Source of the DNA: Peptococcaceae bacterium
GTDB lineage: Bacteria > Bacillota > Desulfotomaculia > Desulfotomaculales > Desulfocucumaceae
DNA length: 64,000 bases
Assembly (NCBI GenBank): GCA_023512435.1
Contig: JAILZP010000008.1
Span: forward strand, 1 to 64,000
Direction: 5' to 3'
The position numbers and the translations under genes are program-made. Positions 43,946-52,350 of the stretch are shown in pieces; the first letter of the stretch is position 1, and every line of letters begins with the position of its first letter. The notes under the pieces were generated by a model. That model saw nothing but the letters and a program-made list of their open reading frames with translations. It did not search any database and had not been told where the DNA came from.

Positions 43946-45138
43946 GAAAATATTTTGGCCTGCCTCTTTGTTTGACAGTTATTGTCGTCTTGTTGCCTTT
44001 TTTTGTGCCCGGCCGTTCGTGGGCGGGACCCGGTTTTAGGCTGGACGGCCGCTTTGAGGACTGGGAGGGGCGGGCATTTTTATCCGACCGGCAGGGGGAC
44101 GCCCGCCGGGAAGAGGATCTGAAAAGTGTTTTTTGGGGAACCAACGAAAACGATCACCGGCTGTATTTCATGGTCGAAAGGCATGATCCGGCCGATGCGG
44201 GAAGCGTTTTAACCTGCCGGATCTATTTCGACATCAACGGGAACGGAGGCTATGAAGACGGAACGGACAGTTTTGCCGAACTGAACTACAGGCCCGGGAA
44301 TGCGGGGGAGGTGGAGGTCACCCTTTACTCCGCTTCCGGAAGACTGCTGGCAACTTACGGCGGAAACTGGGGAGAAGCATCCGGGGAGGGAGGCCGGCGG
44401 TTTGAGTTTTTTATCCCAATGGGTGAATTAAAAATATTCCCGGCTCAACCCGTGAGGTTTTACCTCGCCGGCGCGGGCGGGGGCGACCGGCTGCCGGACC
44501 GGGGCGACAACCAGTGGAGGCCCTTTCCGTTGGAGGTTAAAGACACCGCGATGCTTGTCGCCGCCTCAGTGTTCTGGCTGGCCGGGGCGGTTTTTTTGCG
44601 CCGCCACAGGATTTGGATCTTTTATTATGTCTGGGGCGCCGTGGGTTTTACTTTTCTCTTAATCCTGTTCCTGCGCGGTTCTTTGGTGGAATACCAGATG
44701 GAGCGCCTGACCGGAGCGATCCTGCACCGGCTTTTAAGCTGCCTGGACATAATGACATTTATCTACGACAGGGCGCCCGGGACGATCCTGGTGCTCATCG
44801 ATCTGGAAAACAGCTGGACCACCGTCGATATCGACATAGAGAGTTCGGGTCTCCTTGAGGCGTGCATATTTCTGGGGCTGCTCCTTTTTTACCCGCCCTA
44901 CCGCCCGGCCGTCAAAGTGTTGTTTTCCCTGGCCGGGTTGATTTCCATATACGCCGTCAACATCCTGCGCCTGATGTTGATCATAACCGTCATTCACCGG
45001 GGCGGCCGGGACATGATTTTCATAGCCCATACGATCCTGGGCCGCCTGTTTTTTTTCGTGCTGATTGTCGTCATCTACTGGTATGTTTTCACCAGGCCCT
45101 CGCTGTTAAGGGCCAGGAGGAAGGTGGAAAATGCTTGA
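43942..45138 (+). CDS. xrtG: exosortase family protein (XrtG type) with N-terminal extracellular domain
   Basis: This 398-residue protein has a signal peptide, an extracytoplasmic beta-rich domain with a Ca-binding-like segment (FDINGNGGYEDGTD), and from about residue 200 a multi-helix exosortase core. The transpeptidase triad is visible: Cys308 in SSGLLEACIFLG, Arg343 in NILRLM, His363 in IFIAHTILG. Exosortases cleave and transfer C-terminally tagged proteins to envelope acceptors. No candidate target protein with a sorting tag lies in the window. ATG at 43942 overlaps the preceding stop (ATGA). The N-terminal extra domain is unusual for the family, whose members are commonly 170-300 residues. 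Confidence 0.83.
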   Translation: MRKYFGLPLCLTVIVVLLPFFVPGRSWAGPGFRLDGRFEDWEGRAFLSDRQGDARREEDLKSVFWGTNENDHRLYFMVERHDPADAGSVLTCRIYFDINGNGGYEDGTDSFAELNYRPGNAGEVEVTLYSASGRLLATYGGNWGEASGEGGRRFEFFIPMGELKIFPAQPVRFYLAGAGGGDRLPDRGDNQWRPFPLEVKDTAMLVAASVFWLAGAVFLRRHRIWIFYYVWGAVGFTFLLILFLRGSLVEYQMERLTGAILHRLLSCLDIMTFIYDRAPGTILVLIDLENSWTTVDIDIESSGLLEACIFLGLLLFYPPYRPAVKVLFSLAGLISIYAVNILRLMLIITVIHRGGRDMIFIAHTILGRLFFFVLIVVIYWYVFTRPSLLRARRKVENA

Positions 45139-46498
45139 GCTTTTTTTGGACAGGACCTTTAATTTTTTTCTCTTCTGGGGCATATGGCTGCTGGCGCCTC
45201 TGTTGTTCGATATTTCCACGGCCGCGGTTTATTTTTTAAGTCTTTTTTTAAAGGCAAATGATGAAAGCGGGGACAGGGAATTAAACTATTATCCGCACGT
45301 GACCATCGTGGTTCCGGTGCACAATTCGGCCGGCACGCTGTACAAGTGCCTCAAGTCCATACTGAATCAGAGCTACCCGGTGCACCTGATCCAGGTTGTC
45401 TGCGTGGATAATGGGAGCAGTGACGACAGTTTCGAGGTGTTCAGCAGGTTTCAGCAAGCGCACCGGGACATGTGCCTGATGTGGACCTCACTGGACCGCG
45501 CAGGCAAGTCGATAGCCCTAAATACGGGAATATACGCCGGGTACGGGTCTTATCTGATCAACGTGGACGCCGACGCCTGGCTGGACCGGGACGCCGTCAT
45601 GCATGTGGTGAGGGCCTTTGAGAGCGACGGTTCCCTGGCGGCCGCCACCGCCTCCATCAGGGTGGATAAAGAGTTGGGAAAGAGTTTTAACTTTATTGAC
45701 CTGGTGAATTACTGCGAAGTCATCGAGTACCTCATCGCATTCGACGTCGGTCGCCGCTACCAGAACCTGACCAATACCCTGTTCACCCTGTCCGGAGCGT
45801 TTTCGGCCTTTCGCCGGGAAATCATCCTGCAGTCCTTCATGTACCAGGACAGAACGGTATCCGAGGACACGGACCTGACTTTCCAGGTCAAAGACGCCAT
45901 AAAAAAAAGGAAGGGGCGGATCGGCTGCATCTCAAGGGCCATAGCCTACGTGGAGCCCGTTGAATCCCTGGGCCGCCTCTATTCCCAGCGGGTGCGCTGG
46001 CAGAGGGGGGAAATAGAGGTGATGTCCCTGTACCACCGGAAGATACCCGGGGTTTTCGGGGCTTTACTGGATTTTACCGGCCGCATTCTCATTTCCGACC
46101 ACACCCTGGCCTTTTCCAGGCTGTCGTGGACATTCCTGATTCCCTTCCTTTATTTCGTCGGATACTCGCTGTCCATGGTGCTGGCGGCCATGGCGGGGCT
46201 ATTCGCCTGTTACATGATGCTGGACGGCTGCTATTTCCTCGTGGCCTATAAATACGTCGACAAGGATTTTCGCAAAGAGTTGAAGAAAATTTGGTGGGTG
46301 GTGTTCCTGCTGCCTTTTTACAGATATCTGTCGTATTGGTTCAGGGTGGGCGGGATAATCCAGGGCATGACCGAGGAAAAGAGCTGGCGGGTTGAAAACC
46401 CGGTTGCCCAGCTTGCCGGCGCATTAAAAATGAACGGAAGGCTCGCCGCAAAGCTGATGACTTTCGGGAAAAGGCGGGACCGGTCCCAAGATTTATAG
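45131..46498 (+). CDS. processive family 2 glycosyltransferase, exosortase-G associated
   Basis: This 455-residue membrane glycosyltransferase has an N-terminal helix (residues 10-40) and a GT-A domain with VPVHNSAGTLYKCL, the D-x-D-like VDADAW, SEDTDLTF and the processivity motif QRVRWQRGE. C-terminal helices (about 330-420) follow. Such enzymes polymerise or add sugars on lipid carriers, as in cellulose- or hyaluronan-synthase relatives. It overlaps the exosortase gene by 8 bp. The three overlapping genes are evidently one functional unit building an exosortase-linked surface glycan or glycoprotein. Confidence 0.9.
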   Translation: MLELFLDRTFNFFLFWGIWLLAPLLFDISTAAVYFLSLFLKANDESGDRELNYYPHVTIVVPVHNSAGTLYKCLKSILNQSYPVHLIQVVCVDNGSSDDSFEVFSRFQQAHRDMCLMWTSLDRAGKSIALNTGIYAGYGSYLINVDADAWLDRDAVMHVVRAFESDGSLAAATASIRVDKELGKSFNFIDLVNYCEVIEYLIAFDVGRRYQNLTNTLFTLSGAFSAFRREIILQSFMYQDRTVSEDTDLTFQVKDAIKKRKGRIGCISRAIAYVEPVESLGRLYSQRVRWQRGEIEVMSLYHRKIPGVFGALLDFTGRILISDHTLAFSRLSWTFLIPFLYFVGYSLSMVLAAMAGLFACYMMLDGCYFLVAYKYVDKDFRKELKKIWWVVFLLPFYRYLSYWFRVGGIIQGMTEEKSWRVENPVAQLAGALKMNGRLAAKLMTFGKRRDRSQDL

Positions 46499-46561
46499 CG
46501 GTTTGTTTTAAAAGTAAGCGTGTTGGGCAATTTTAGTTAAAAAATAGTGAAGTGATTGGTT

Positions 46562-47497
46562 GTGAACTTAAAACACCTGGAAACATTCGTCACGGTGGCC
46601 GAACTGCGGAGCTTCACGGCGGCGGCCCGGAAACTGTTCATGAGCCAGCCCGCCGTCAGCTTCCAGATCAAATCCCTGGAGGAGGACCTCCAGGTGACCC
46701 TGTTCCAGCGCGGGGAAAAAAGGCTGGCCCTCACCGAGGCCGGAAGGCTGATCTACCCCGAGGCCAAGAAGATGGTGATCAGGTACCAAAAGATAAAGTC
46801 GGGGATTGACGACCTGCGGGGGCTGAAAACCGGCCACCTGGTGGCGGGGGCCAGCACCACCCCGGGAGAATACCTGCTGCCCCTGCTGATTGGCGGTTTT
46901 CGCAAAAAATATCCGGGCATCCAGGTCACCCTCAGGGTGGCGGGAAGCGGCCAGGTCTTTCACTGGCTGAGGGAGAGGGAGATAGACATCGGGGTAACCG
47001 GTTCCGCCGTTTCCGGCAACTGGTTGAACTGCAGGCCGTGGCTGGCGGACGAACTTGTCTTGATCGCGCCTCCGGACCACCCCTGGACGGGGAGGGATGT
47101 CATAGGGATTGAAGAAATGGTGGAGGAGCCCTTTATTTTAAGGGAAGCGGGGTCGGGAACCAGGCGATCCTTCGAGCAGATAATCAGCCTGGCGGGCGTT
47201 GACCCGGCCAGGATTAACCTGTCCATGGAACTGGGCAGCACCCGGGCGGTAATAACCGCCGTCCAGGCCGGCCTGGGGGTCAGCGTGGTTTCCGGCTGGG
47301 CGGCCAGGGACGCCCTGGATCTGGGGAAAATTAAAAGAATAAACTCCCCGGTGGATATGAAAAGAACCCTTTACCTGGTCACCGGCCGGCACAGCCTGGA
47401 CAGTTCGGTGGCGGACGAGTTCCTGGCTTTTATCGGCGATGAGGAAAATTACGGGCGGTTAACCGGGAAAAACCCGGGAAACGGGTTTCCCGGCTGA
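46562..47497 (+). CDS. LysR-family transcriptional regulator
   Basis: This 311-residue regulator has an N-terminal winged helix-turn-helix (LKHLETFVTVAELRSFTAAARKL and SQPAVSFQIKSLEEDL) and a periplasmic-binding-like effector domain (from about residue 90). GTG at 46562 gives the conserved MNLKHLETF start; a TTG two codons upstream is possible. It lies upstream of and co-directional with a crotonase and a CoA-transferase, 22 bp apart, an unusual inline arrangement for LysR genes. It probably controls that small operon in response to a carboxylic acid or CoA ester. Confidence 0.9.
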   Translation: MNLKHLETFVTVAELRSFTAAARKLFMSQPAVSFQIKSLEEDLQVTLFQRGEKRLALTEAGRLIYPEAKKMVIRYQKIKSGIDDLRGLKTGHLVAGASTTPGEYLLPLLIGGFRKKYPGIQVTLRVAGSGQVFHWLREREIDIGVTGSAVSGNWLNCRPWLADELVLIAPPDHPWTGRDVIGIEEMVEEPFILREAGSGTRRSFEQIISLAGVDPARINLSMELGSTRAVITAVQAGLGVSVVSGWAARDALDLGKIKRINSPVDMKRTLYLVTGRHSLDSSVADEFLAFIGDEENYGRLTGKNPGNGFPG

Positions 47498-47519
47498 AAT
47501 TAATAAGGGGGTATGGATT

Positions 47520-48299
47520 GTGGATTTAAAAACGCTTATTTACGAGAAAGAGGGACACGTGGCCATCGTTACCCTGAACAGGCCCGAGGCCTTCAACTGC
47601 CTGAACGAGGAGATGTGGTCCGAAATGTCCCTGGTCCAGGACGAGATTGAAAACGACGATGATGTCAGGGCGGTTGTGATCAAGGCGGCCGGGGACAAGT
47701 TCAGCGCGGGTATCGACATATCCCTCTTGGGAAAGGTTGATTCCCAGCACATACTGAAAAACCTTACCAGGATGCAGCATCTGTACACCCGCTGGGAAAT
47801 GATGAACCCGCCGGTAATCTGCGCGGTAAACGGCCTTTGTTTCGGGGCCGGCACCGAGCTGGTCCTGGCCTGTGATATAAGGATAGCTTCAAAGGACGCG
47901 GTGTTTGCCCTGCAGGAGGTCAATTTCGGACTTTCACCGGATATGGGGGGAAGCCAGAGACTCACCCGGATGGTGGGGCCGGGCCAGGCAAAAAGGCTGA
48001 TTCTGGCCTGCGAAAAGATAAACGCCGAGGAAGCCCTGCGTATCGGCCTGGTGGAGAAACTCTGCGACGGCGGGGAACTGGTTGACGAGGCCGTGTCAAT
48101 GGCCCGGAAGATTTCCGAGAAACCGCCGGTGGCCGTTAAATTTGCCAAGAAAGCCATCAATGTGGCCATGGAAAGTTCCCTTTACGCCGGGCTCCTGTTT
48201 GAACAGGCCCAGTCGGCCTTTTGTTTCAGCACCGGGGATATTAAAGAGGCCGCGGCGGCGTTTTTTGAAAGAAGGAAACCTCATTTTAAAGGCAGATAG
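47520..48299 (+). CDS. enoyl-CoA hydratase/isomerase family protein
   Basis: This 259-residue crotonase-fold protein keeps glutamates in GAGTELVLACDIRI and ALQEVNFGLSPDMGGSQRL. The DMGGSQRL segment is seen in dienoyl-CoA isomerases and in hydratases, so hydration or double-bond isomerisation of an enoyl-CoA are both possible. The GTG start follows AAGGGGG. It lies between a LysR regulator and a class III CoA-transferase, suggesting that an acid is activated by CoA transfer and then hydrated or isomerised. It differs clearly from the crotonase at 13843. Confidence 0.88.
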   Translation: MDLKTLIYEKEGHVAIVTLNRPEAFNCLNEEMWSEMSLVQDEIENDDDVRAVVIKAAGDKFSAGIDISLLGKVDSQHILKNLTRMQHLYTRWEMMNPPVICAVNGLCFGAGTELVLACDIRIASKDAVFALQEVNFGLSPDMGGSQRLTRMVGPGQAKRLILACEKINAEEALRIGLVEKLCDGGELVDEAVSMARKISEKPPVAVKFAKKAINVAMESSLYAGLLFEQAQSAFCFSTGDIKEAAAAFFERRKPHFKGR

Positions 48300-48353
48300 A
48301 TGATAATGAAAATTCGCGAGGGGCGGCACTGAAATTTTTAAGGAAGGGGGATA

Positions 48354-49514
48354 ATGGTGGGACGAATGCTGGAAGGTGTTAAAATCCTGGATTTAAGCAT
48401 GAACCTGCCGGGGCCGTACTGCACCATGCTGCTGAGCGATCTGGGGGCTGACGTGATCAAGATAGAGGAGCCCAGGATTGGGGACCAGGCCAGGGTTTTG
48501 AACGAGCCTTTTTTTGACCAGCTGAACAGGGGCAAGAGAAGCGTCAAGCTTAACCTGAAGAACACAGCGGGGCGGCAAGCTTTTCTGGAACTGGCCCGGC
48601 ATTCCGACGCGGTGCTGGAAAGCTTCAGGCCCGGGGTGGTGGAAAGGCTGGGAGTCGACTACCGGGCCGTTTCGGCCGTCAACCCGCGGATCATTTACTG
48701 CTCCATCAGCGGCTTCGGGCAGGACGGGCCCATGAGGGACGTTCCCTGTCACGACCTGAACATTATAAGCATGACGGGAATACAGCACATGACCGGGGTC
48801 AGGGGGGGACCTCCGGTAATGCCGTCCGTACTGATTGCCGACACGGCCACCGGGACCCTGGCCGCCCTGGCCATTGTCGCCGCCCTGTGGCAGAGAACGG
48901 TCAAAAACCGAGGTCAGTATCTCGACCTGTCGATGTACGAAAGCTGTTTTTCATGGCAGCACATTCACGCCGCCTTCCTGCTGTCGGGGTTTGAGTACGG
49001 GGCCGGGGAGGGAATGCTCAGCGGCGCCGCCCCATGCTACAATCTTTACCGGGCGGCCGACGGGAGATACGTCAGCATCGGCGCGGTGGAGCCCCATTTC
49101 TGGGCCGGAATATGTAAATTGTTAAACAAGGAGCACCTGATCGACAAGCAGTTTTCATCCGGGGAGGAGGCGGAAAGGGCCAGGGAGGAGCTGCAGGACC
49201 TGTTCCTCACCAGGACCTCCGCCCAGTGGATGGAAATTTTGGGCCCTGCGGGCCTGTGCGTGGCTCCGGTGCTTACTTTGAGGGAATCCCTGGATCATCC
49301 CCAGGCCAGGCACAGGGAGGTTATCATCACCGGGGAATCGAACGGGGCAACGGTTTCCCAGTTGAACAGCCCGATCAAGGGAACAGGCCTGGACCGGCCG
49401 GAAGCCCGCAAAGGGCCGGCGCTGGGCGAACACAATGCCGAAGTGTTCAGGGAAATAGGCATGAGCGAGGAAGAAATTGACACCCTAAAGAAAAAAGGAG
49501 CTTTCAGCACCTAG
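48354..49514 (+). CDS. CaiB/BaiF family (class III) CoA-transferase
   Basis: This 386-residue enzyme transfers CoA between acyl-CoA and a free acid through an aspartyl intermediate. The Asp in CHDLNIISMTG fits the catalytic position, and the N-terminal LEGVKILDLSMNLPGPYCTMLLSDLGADVIKIE is the family signature. The start is ATG after GGAAGGGGG. The family includes carnitine, bile acid and aromatic acid transferases; the acid here is unknown. It ends the LysR-crotonase-transferase operon, and an A+T-rich stretch follows. Confidence 0.92.
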   Translation: MVGRMLEGVKILDLSMNLPGPYCTMLLSDLGADVIKIEEPRIGDQARVLNEPFFDQLNRGKRSVKLNLKNTAGRQAFLELARHSDAVLESFRPGVVERLGVDYRAVSAVNPRIIYCSISGFGQDGPMRDVPCHDLNIISMTGIQHMTGVRGGPPVMPSVLIADTATGTLAALAIVAALWQRTVKNRGQYLDLSMYESCFSWQHIHAAFLLSGFEYGAGEGMLSGAAPCYNLYRAADGRYVSIGAVEPHFWAGICKLLNKEHLIDKQFSSGEEAERAREELQDLFLTRTSAQWMEILGPAGLCVAPVLTLRESLDHPQARHREVIITGESNGATVSQLNSPIKGTGLDRPEARKGPALGEHNAEVFREIGMSEEEIDTLKKKGAFST

Positions 49515-49534
49515 CAAGCAGGATCTAAAAAAAA

Positions 49535-49563
49535 TTGACAAAATTTTTATATAGAAAATAAAG
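49535..49563 (+). promoter_or_regulatory. sigma-A-type promoter for the histidine kinase
   Basis: TTGACA (49535-49540) is followed after 17 bp by ATAAAG. The region is strongly A+T-rich. Confidence 0.45.
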
Positions 49564-49580
49564 GATTTTATTAAAAATTA

Positions 49581-49594
49581 AAGAAAATTTTCTT
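49581..49594. promoter_or_regulatory. perfect palindrome before the histidine kinase
   Basis: AAGAAAATTTTCTT is a perfect 14-bp palindrome just downstream of the predicted promoter and 35 bp before the kinase start. It could be an operator. Confidence 0.4.
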
Positions 49595-49628
49595 AAATAA
49601 ACCTTGATTTTTTTGCGGGGTTGTTTCG

Positions 49629-51515
49629 GTGGAAGGCTTAAAAGGCTTGATTATATATATATTTGATAGGCTGGATACACCTTTTTTCATAGTCTCCTAT
49701 CCGGAACTGCGGTTTTTTTTCAGCAACCGGGCCGGTTGCGGGCTGTTTTTCAACCATTTTTCGGGGGGTGAAATCTCAGGGGACGGCCTGACCGGGAAGA
49801 CTTTTGACGAGGTTTTCGCGCAGTCGGACGCGGCCGCGGCCCTGCGGGAAGTTCTGGAAAGGGCCGGGCGCGGGAAGAAAACCGCCAGGCTGGAGGAGCT
49901 TTGCGTGGGCGCCGGGCAGGGTGAGGAAAGGATTTTCCAGGTGGTTTGCTTTCCGCTGCCCGGCGATTTCGGCAAAGAATCAGTTGATTATATAGCCGGA
50001 TATGCAACCGACATTACCCGGCAGCTGGAGGCGGCCGAACAGGAAAGACTGCTCTCCGGGGTGAAGGAAACACTGGAGGAAAAGGAGTCTTTGCTGTCGG
50101 TTTTAAATGTTCTACCTTTCGCCGTTGTCTTTTCCTCAATGGACGGGACTGTCAGGTATGTAAATGACAGTTTTTTCTGGCTTACAGGTTATGAAAGGAA
50201 GGATATTTTAGGGCTTTCCCGGGATCAGGCCGAAAAAATGCTGCTCGGGAAAAACTGCGGCGGGGAAAAATCAGCGCCTGGCAGCAGCCCCGTGGACGCC
50301 AATCCGGAAAGAGACACCTTTATTATTTCGAAATTCAATCAGTGCAAGCCGGTAGAACTGTACCGGATACCTCTGGTCAAAATGGGCCGGGTTGACGGCA
50401 CGGTCACGGTGATCAGGGAAAAAACGGCCGAACCGGAACTTGCCCGGCTGACGGCGGCTCTCCGGGGAGTCTTGGACGGAGTCCTGGCGGCGGTGGTCAT
50501 TACCGACGGGGATCAGAATATTCGGGCCTGCAGCAAGTCATGCCTTGAAATATTCGAGCTGGAGGAAGGGGAAATAATCGGCCGGCCCCTGGATGCCGTC
50601 ACCGGGTTATTGAAAGCGCAGATCAAGGTTCTCTCAAGCCGGATGATTAACGGCATAATGTTCGCAACCAGAGCCCAGGCCTCAATAACAACCAGGTCCC
50701 AGAAGTGCAAAACCATATTAATTAACAGCACCCCTCTTTTCAGTTCCAGGGGTGAGTTCAACGGAATGGTCCTGGTCGGTTCAGACATGACCTCGTTCCT
50801 GGAAAAACAGGAAAAGCTGTTCGAAAATGAAAGGCTGGCCGTGATTGGACAGCTTACCTCCAGTATCGCCCACGAGATTAAAAATCCCCTCACCGTTATA
50901 TCGGGGTTTGCCGAGGTGACCAAAAGCAAGATCCTGAAAATAAGCGGAAACGAAAGCCTGAAGGAGTCGATGCTGTACTACCAGCAAGAGATCATCGACA
51001 ACAGCCGCAACATGAACAGGCTGATTGTGGACCTGCTGCATCTGGCCAGGCCGAAGAAGTCGGAAAGGGTAAACATTAATCTTTTGAGCACCCTGGATAA
51101 AATATGCAACACTATTGCCCCCTACGCGCTGCAGAGGAACGTGACCCTGATCAAAAACCTGATGGCGGCGGACCTGGAGATGGCGGTGGACCCGGTGCAG
51201 ATAGGGCAGGTCCTGATGAACCTGTGCAACAATGCCATCCAGGCCATGGCGGATGGCGGCACCCTGAGCATAACCGCCCAACGCGGCGACGGCTGCCTGA
51301 TTATCCAGGTTTCCGATGACGGATGCGGGATTAAACCGGAAGACCTGAACAAGCTGGGAACCCCGTTTTTCACCACCAAGGCTGAAGGAACGGGCCTCGG
51401 TTTGAGCGTGACCTACAGCATAATCAGGGAGTACGGGGGGAGAGTGGAGGTGGAAAGCGAGGTGGGGAAGGGATCCACCTTCAAGGTCTACCTCCCTCTT
51501 GGGGAACAGCAATAG
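49629..51515 (+). CDS. soluble PAS-domain sensor histidine kinase
   Basis: This 628-residue kinase has three PAS-like sensor regions (about 10-135, 150-265, 280-395) and no clear transmembrane helix. A HisKA domain follows with the phospho-acceptor His415 in SSIAHEIKNPL, and a HATPase domain (NLCNNAIQAM, DDGCGIKP, GTGLGLSV). No response regulator is adjacent. The layout matches orphan cytoplasmic kinases that feed Spo0 phosphorelays in spore formers, although this is inference. The GTG start at 49629 has a weak ribosome-binding site. Confidence 0.9.
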   Translation: MEGLKGLIIYIFDRLDTPFFIVSYPELRFFFSNRAGCGLFFNHFSGGEISGDGLTGKTFDEVFAQSDAAAALREVLERAGRGKKTARLEELCVGAGQGEERIFQVVCFPLPGDFGKESVDYIAGYATDITRQLEAAEQERLLSGVKETLEEKESLLSVLNVLPFAVVFSSMDGTVRYVNDSFFWLTGYERKDILGLSRDQAEKMLLGKNCGGEKSAPGSSPVDANPERDTFIISKFNQCKPVELYRIPLVKMGRVDGTVTVIREKTAEPELARLTAALRGVLDGVLAAVVITDGDQNIRACSKSCLEIFELEEGEIIGRPLDAVTGLLKAQIKVLSSRMINGIMFATRAQASITTRSQKCKTILINSTPLFSSRGEFNGMVLVGSDMTSFLEKQEKLFENERLAVIGQLTSSIAHEIKNPLTVISGFAEVTKSKILKISGNESLKESMLYYQQEIIDNSRNMNRLIVDLLHLARPKKSERVNINLLSTLDKICNTIAPYALQRNVTLIKNLMAADLEMAVDPVQIGQVLMNLCNNAIQAMADGGTLSITAQRGDGCLIIQVSDDGCGIKPEDLNKLGTPFFTTKAEGTGLGLSVTYSIIREYGGRVEVESEVGKGSTFKVYLPLGEQQ

Positions 51516-51560
51516 GTCAAGCTCCTGTTTCTTTAATCATTGGCCCTCATTACACTGGCG

Positions 51561-52337
51561 TCAGTCAATAATGGCCACGGCACGAACCCAGCCCGCGCTG
51601 GCCGCCTTTATTTTGACCGGGAAGCAGGCCACCTTGAACCCGGTGGGGGGCAGTTGGTCCAGGTTGGCCAGTTTTTCCATGTGGCAGTACCCTTTTTCAA
51701 TGCTGGCGAAATGCCCTTCCCAGATGATGGAGGGGTCTTTTGTTTTCTCAAATTCCCCGGCGATCAGCGGCAGGGGGCGGTCCCAGCTCCAGGCGTCGGT
51801 GCCGGTGATCTTAACCCCCTGATCCAGCAGCCAGAGGGTGGCCTCCCGGCCCATGCCGCAGCCTTTGATTAAATACTCCGGCCTGCCCCAGAACCTGGAT
51901 GCCCCGGTGTAGACCAGAACGATATCCAGGGGTTTAATTTTATAGCCTATTTTGGCCACGGCCGCTTCCAGGTCGTCTGGCCGGACCAGGTATCCGTCGG
52001 GCTTGTCGCTGAGGTCCAGCATCACCCCGTCGCCGAAGCACCATTCCAGGGGGACTTCGTCTATGGTGAGCGCCCTGGTGTCGTCTCCGTCCATGGTGGG
52101 ATGGTAGTGCCAGGGGGCGTCCAGGTGGGTTCCGCTGTGGGTGGAGAGCTGCAGGAATTCAATGGCCCACCCCAGCCCCTTGGGAAGGTCCCTCCTGGTG
52201 GCGGTGGGGAAAAAGGTGCACATGCTTTCGGCGCCCTTTTGGTGATCCCAGTATTCAATTTTGGGGATCATCATTTCCGGATCGCTGGGCAAGCCGCTTT
52301 CGATGGCGATGGACAAGTCGATAATTTTTCTGGCCAT
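51561..52337 (-). CDS. cyclase family protein (kynurenine formamidase-like metal hydrolase)
   Basis: This 258-residue protein has the family's metal-binding motif HSGTHLDAPWH (residues 67-77) and a second conserved region TGTDAWSWDRP. Members hydrolyse formamides, cyclic amides or lactone-like rings. It is downstream of, and co-oriented with, a sodium/solute symporter, so the symporter may import its substrate or a product. ATG at 52337 follows GAGGGAGG, 14 bp after the symporter stop. Confidence 0.85.
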   Translation of the reverse strand: MARKIIDLSIAIESGLPSDPEMMIPKIEYWDHQKGAESMCTFFPTATRRDLPKGLGWAIEFLQLSTHSGTHLDAPWHYHPTMDGDDTRALTIDEVPLEWCFGDGVMLDLSDKPDGYLVRPDDLEAAVAKIGYKIKPLDIVLVYTGASRFWGRPEYLIKGCGMGREATLWLLDQGVKITGTDAWSWDRPLPLIAGEFEKTKDPSIIWEGHFASIEKGYCHMEKLANLDQLPPTGFKVACFPVKIKAASAGWVRAVAIID

Positions 52338-52350
52338 TTAAAAACCTCCC

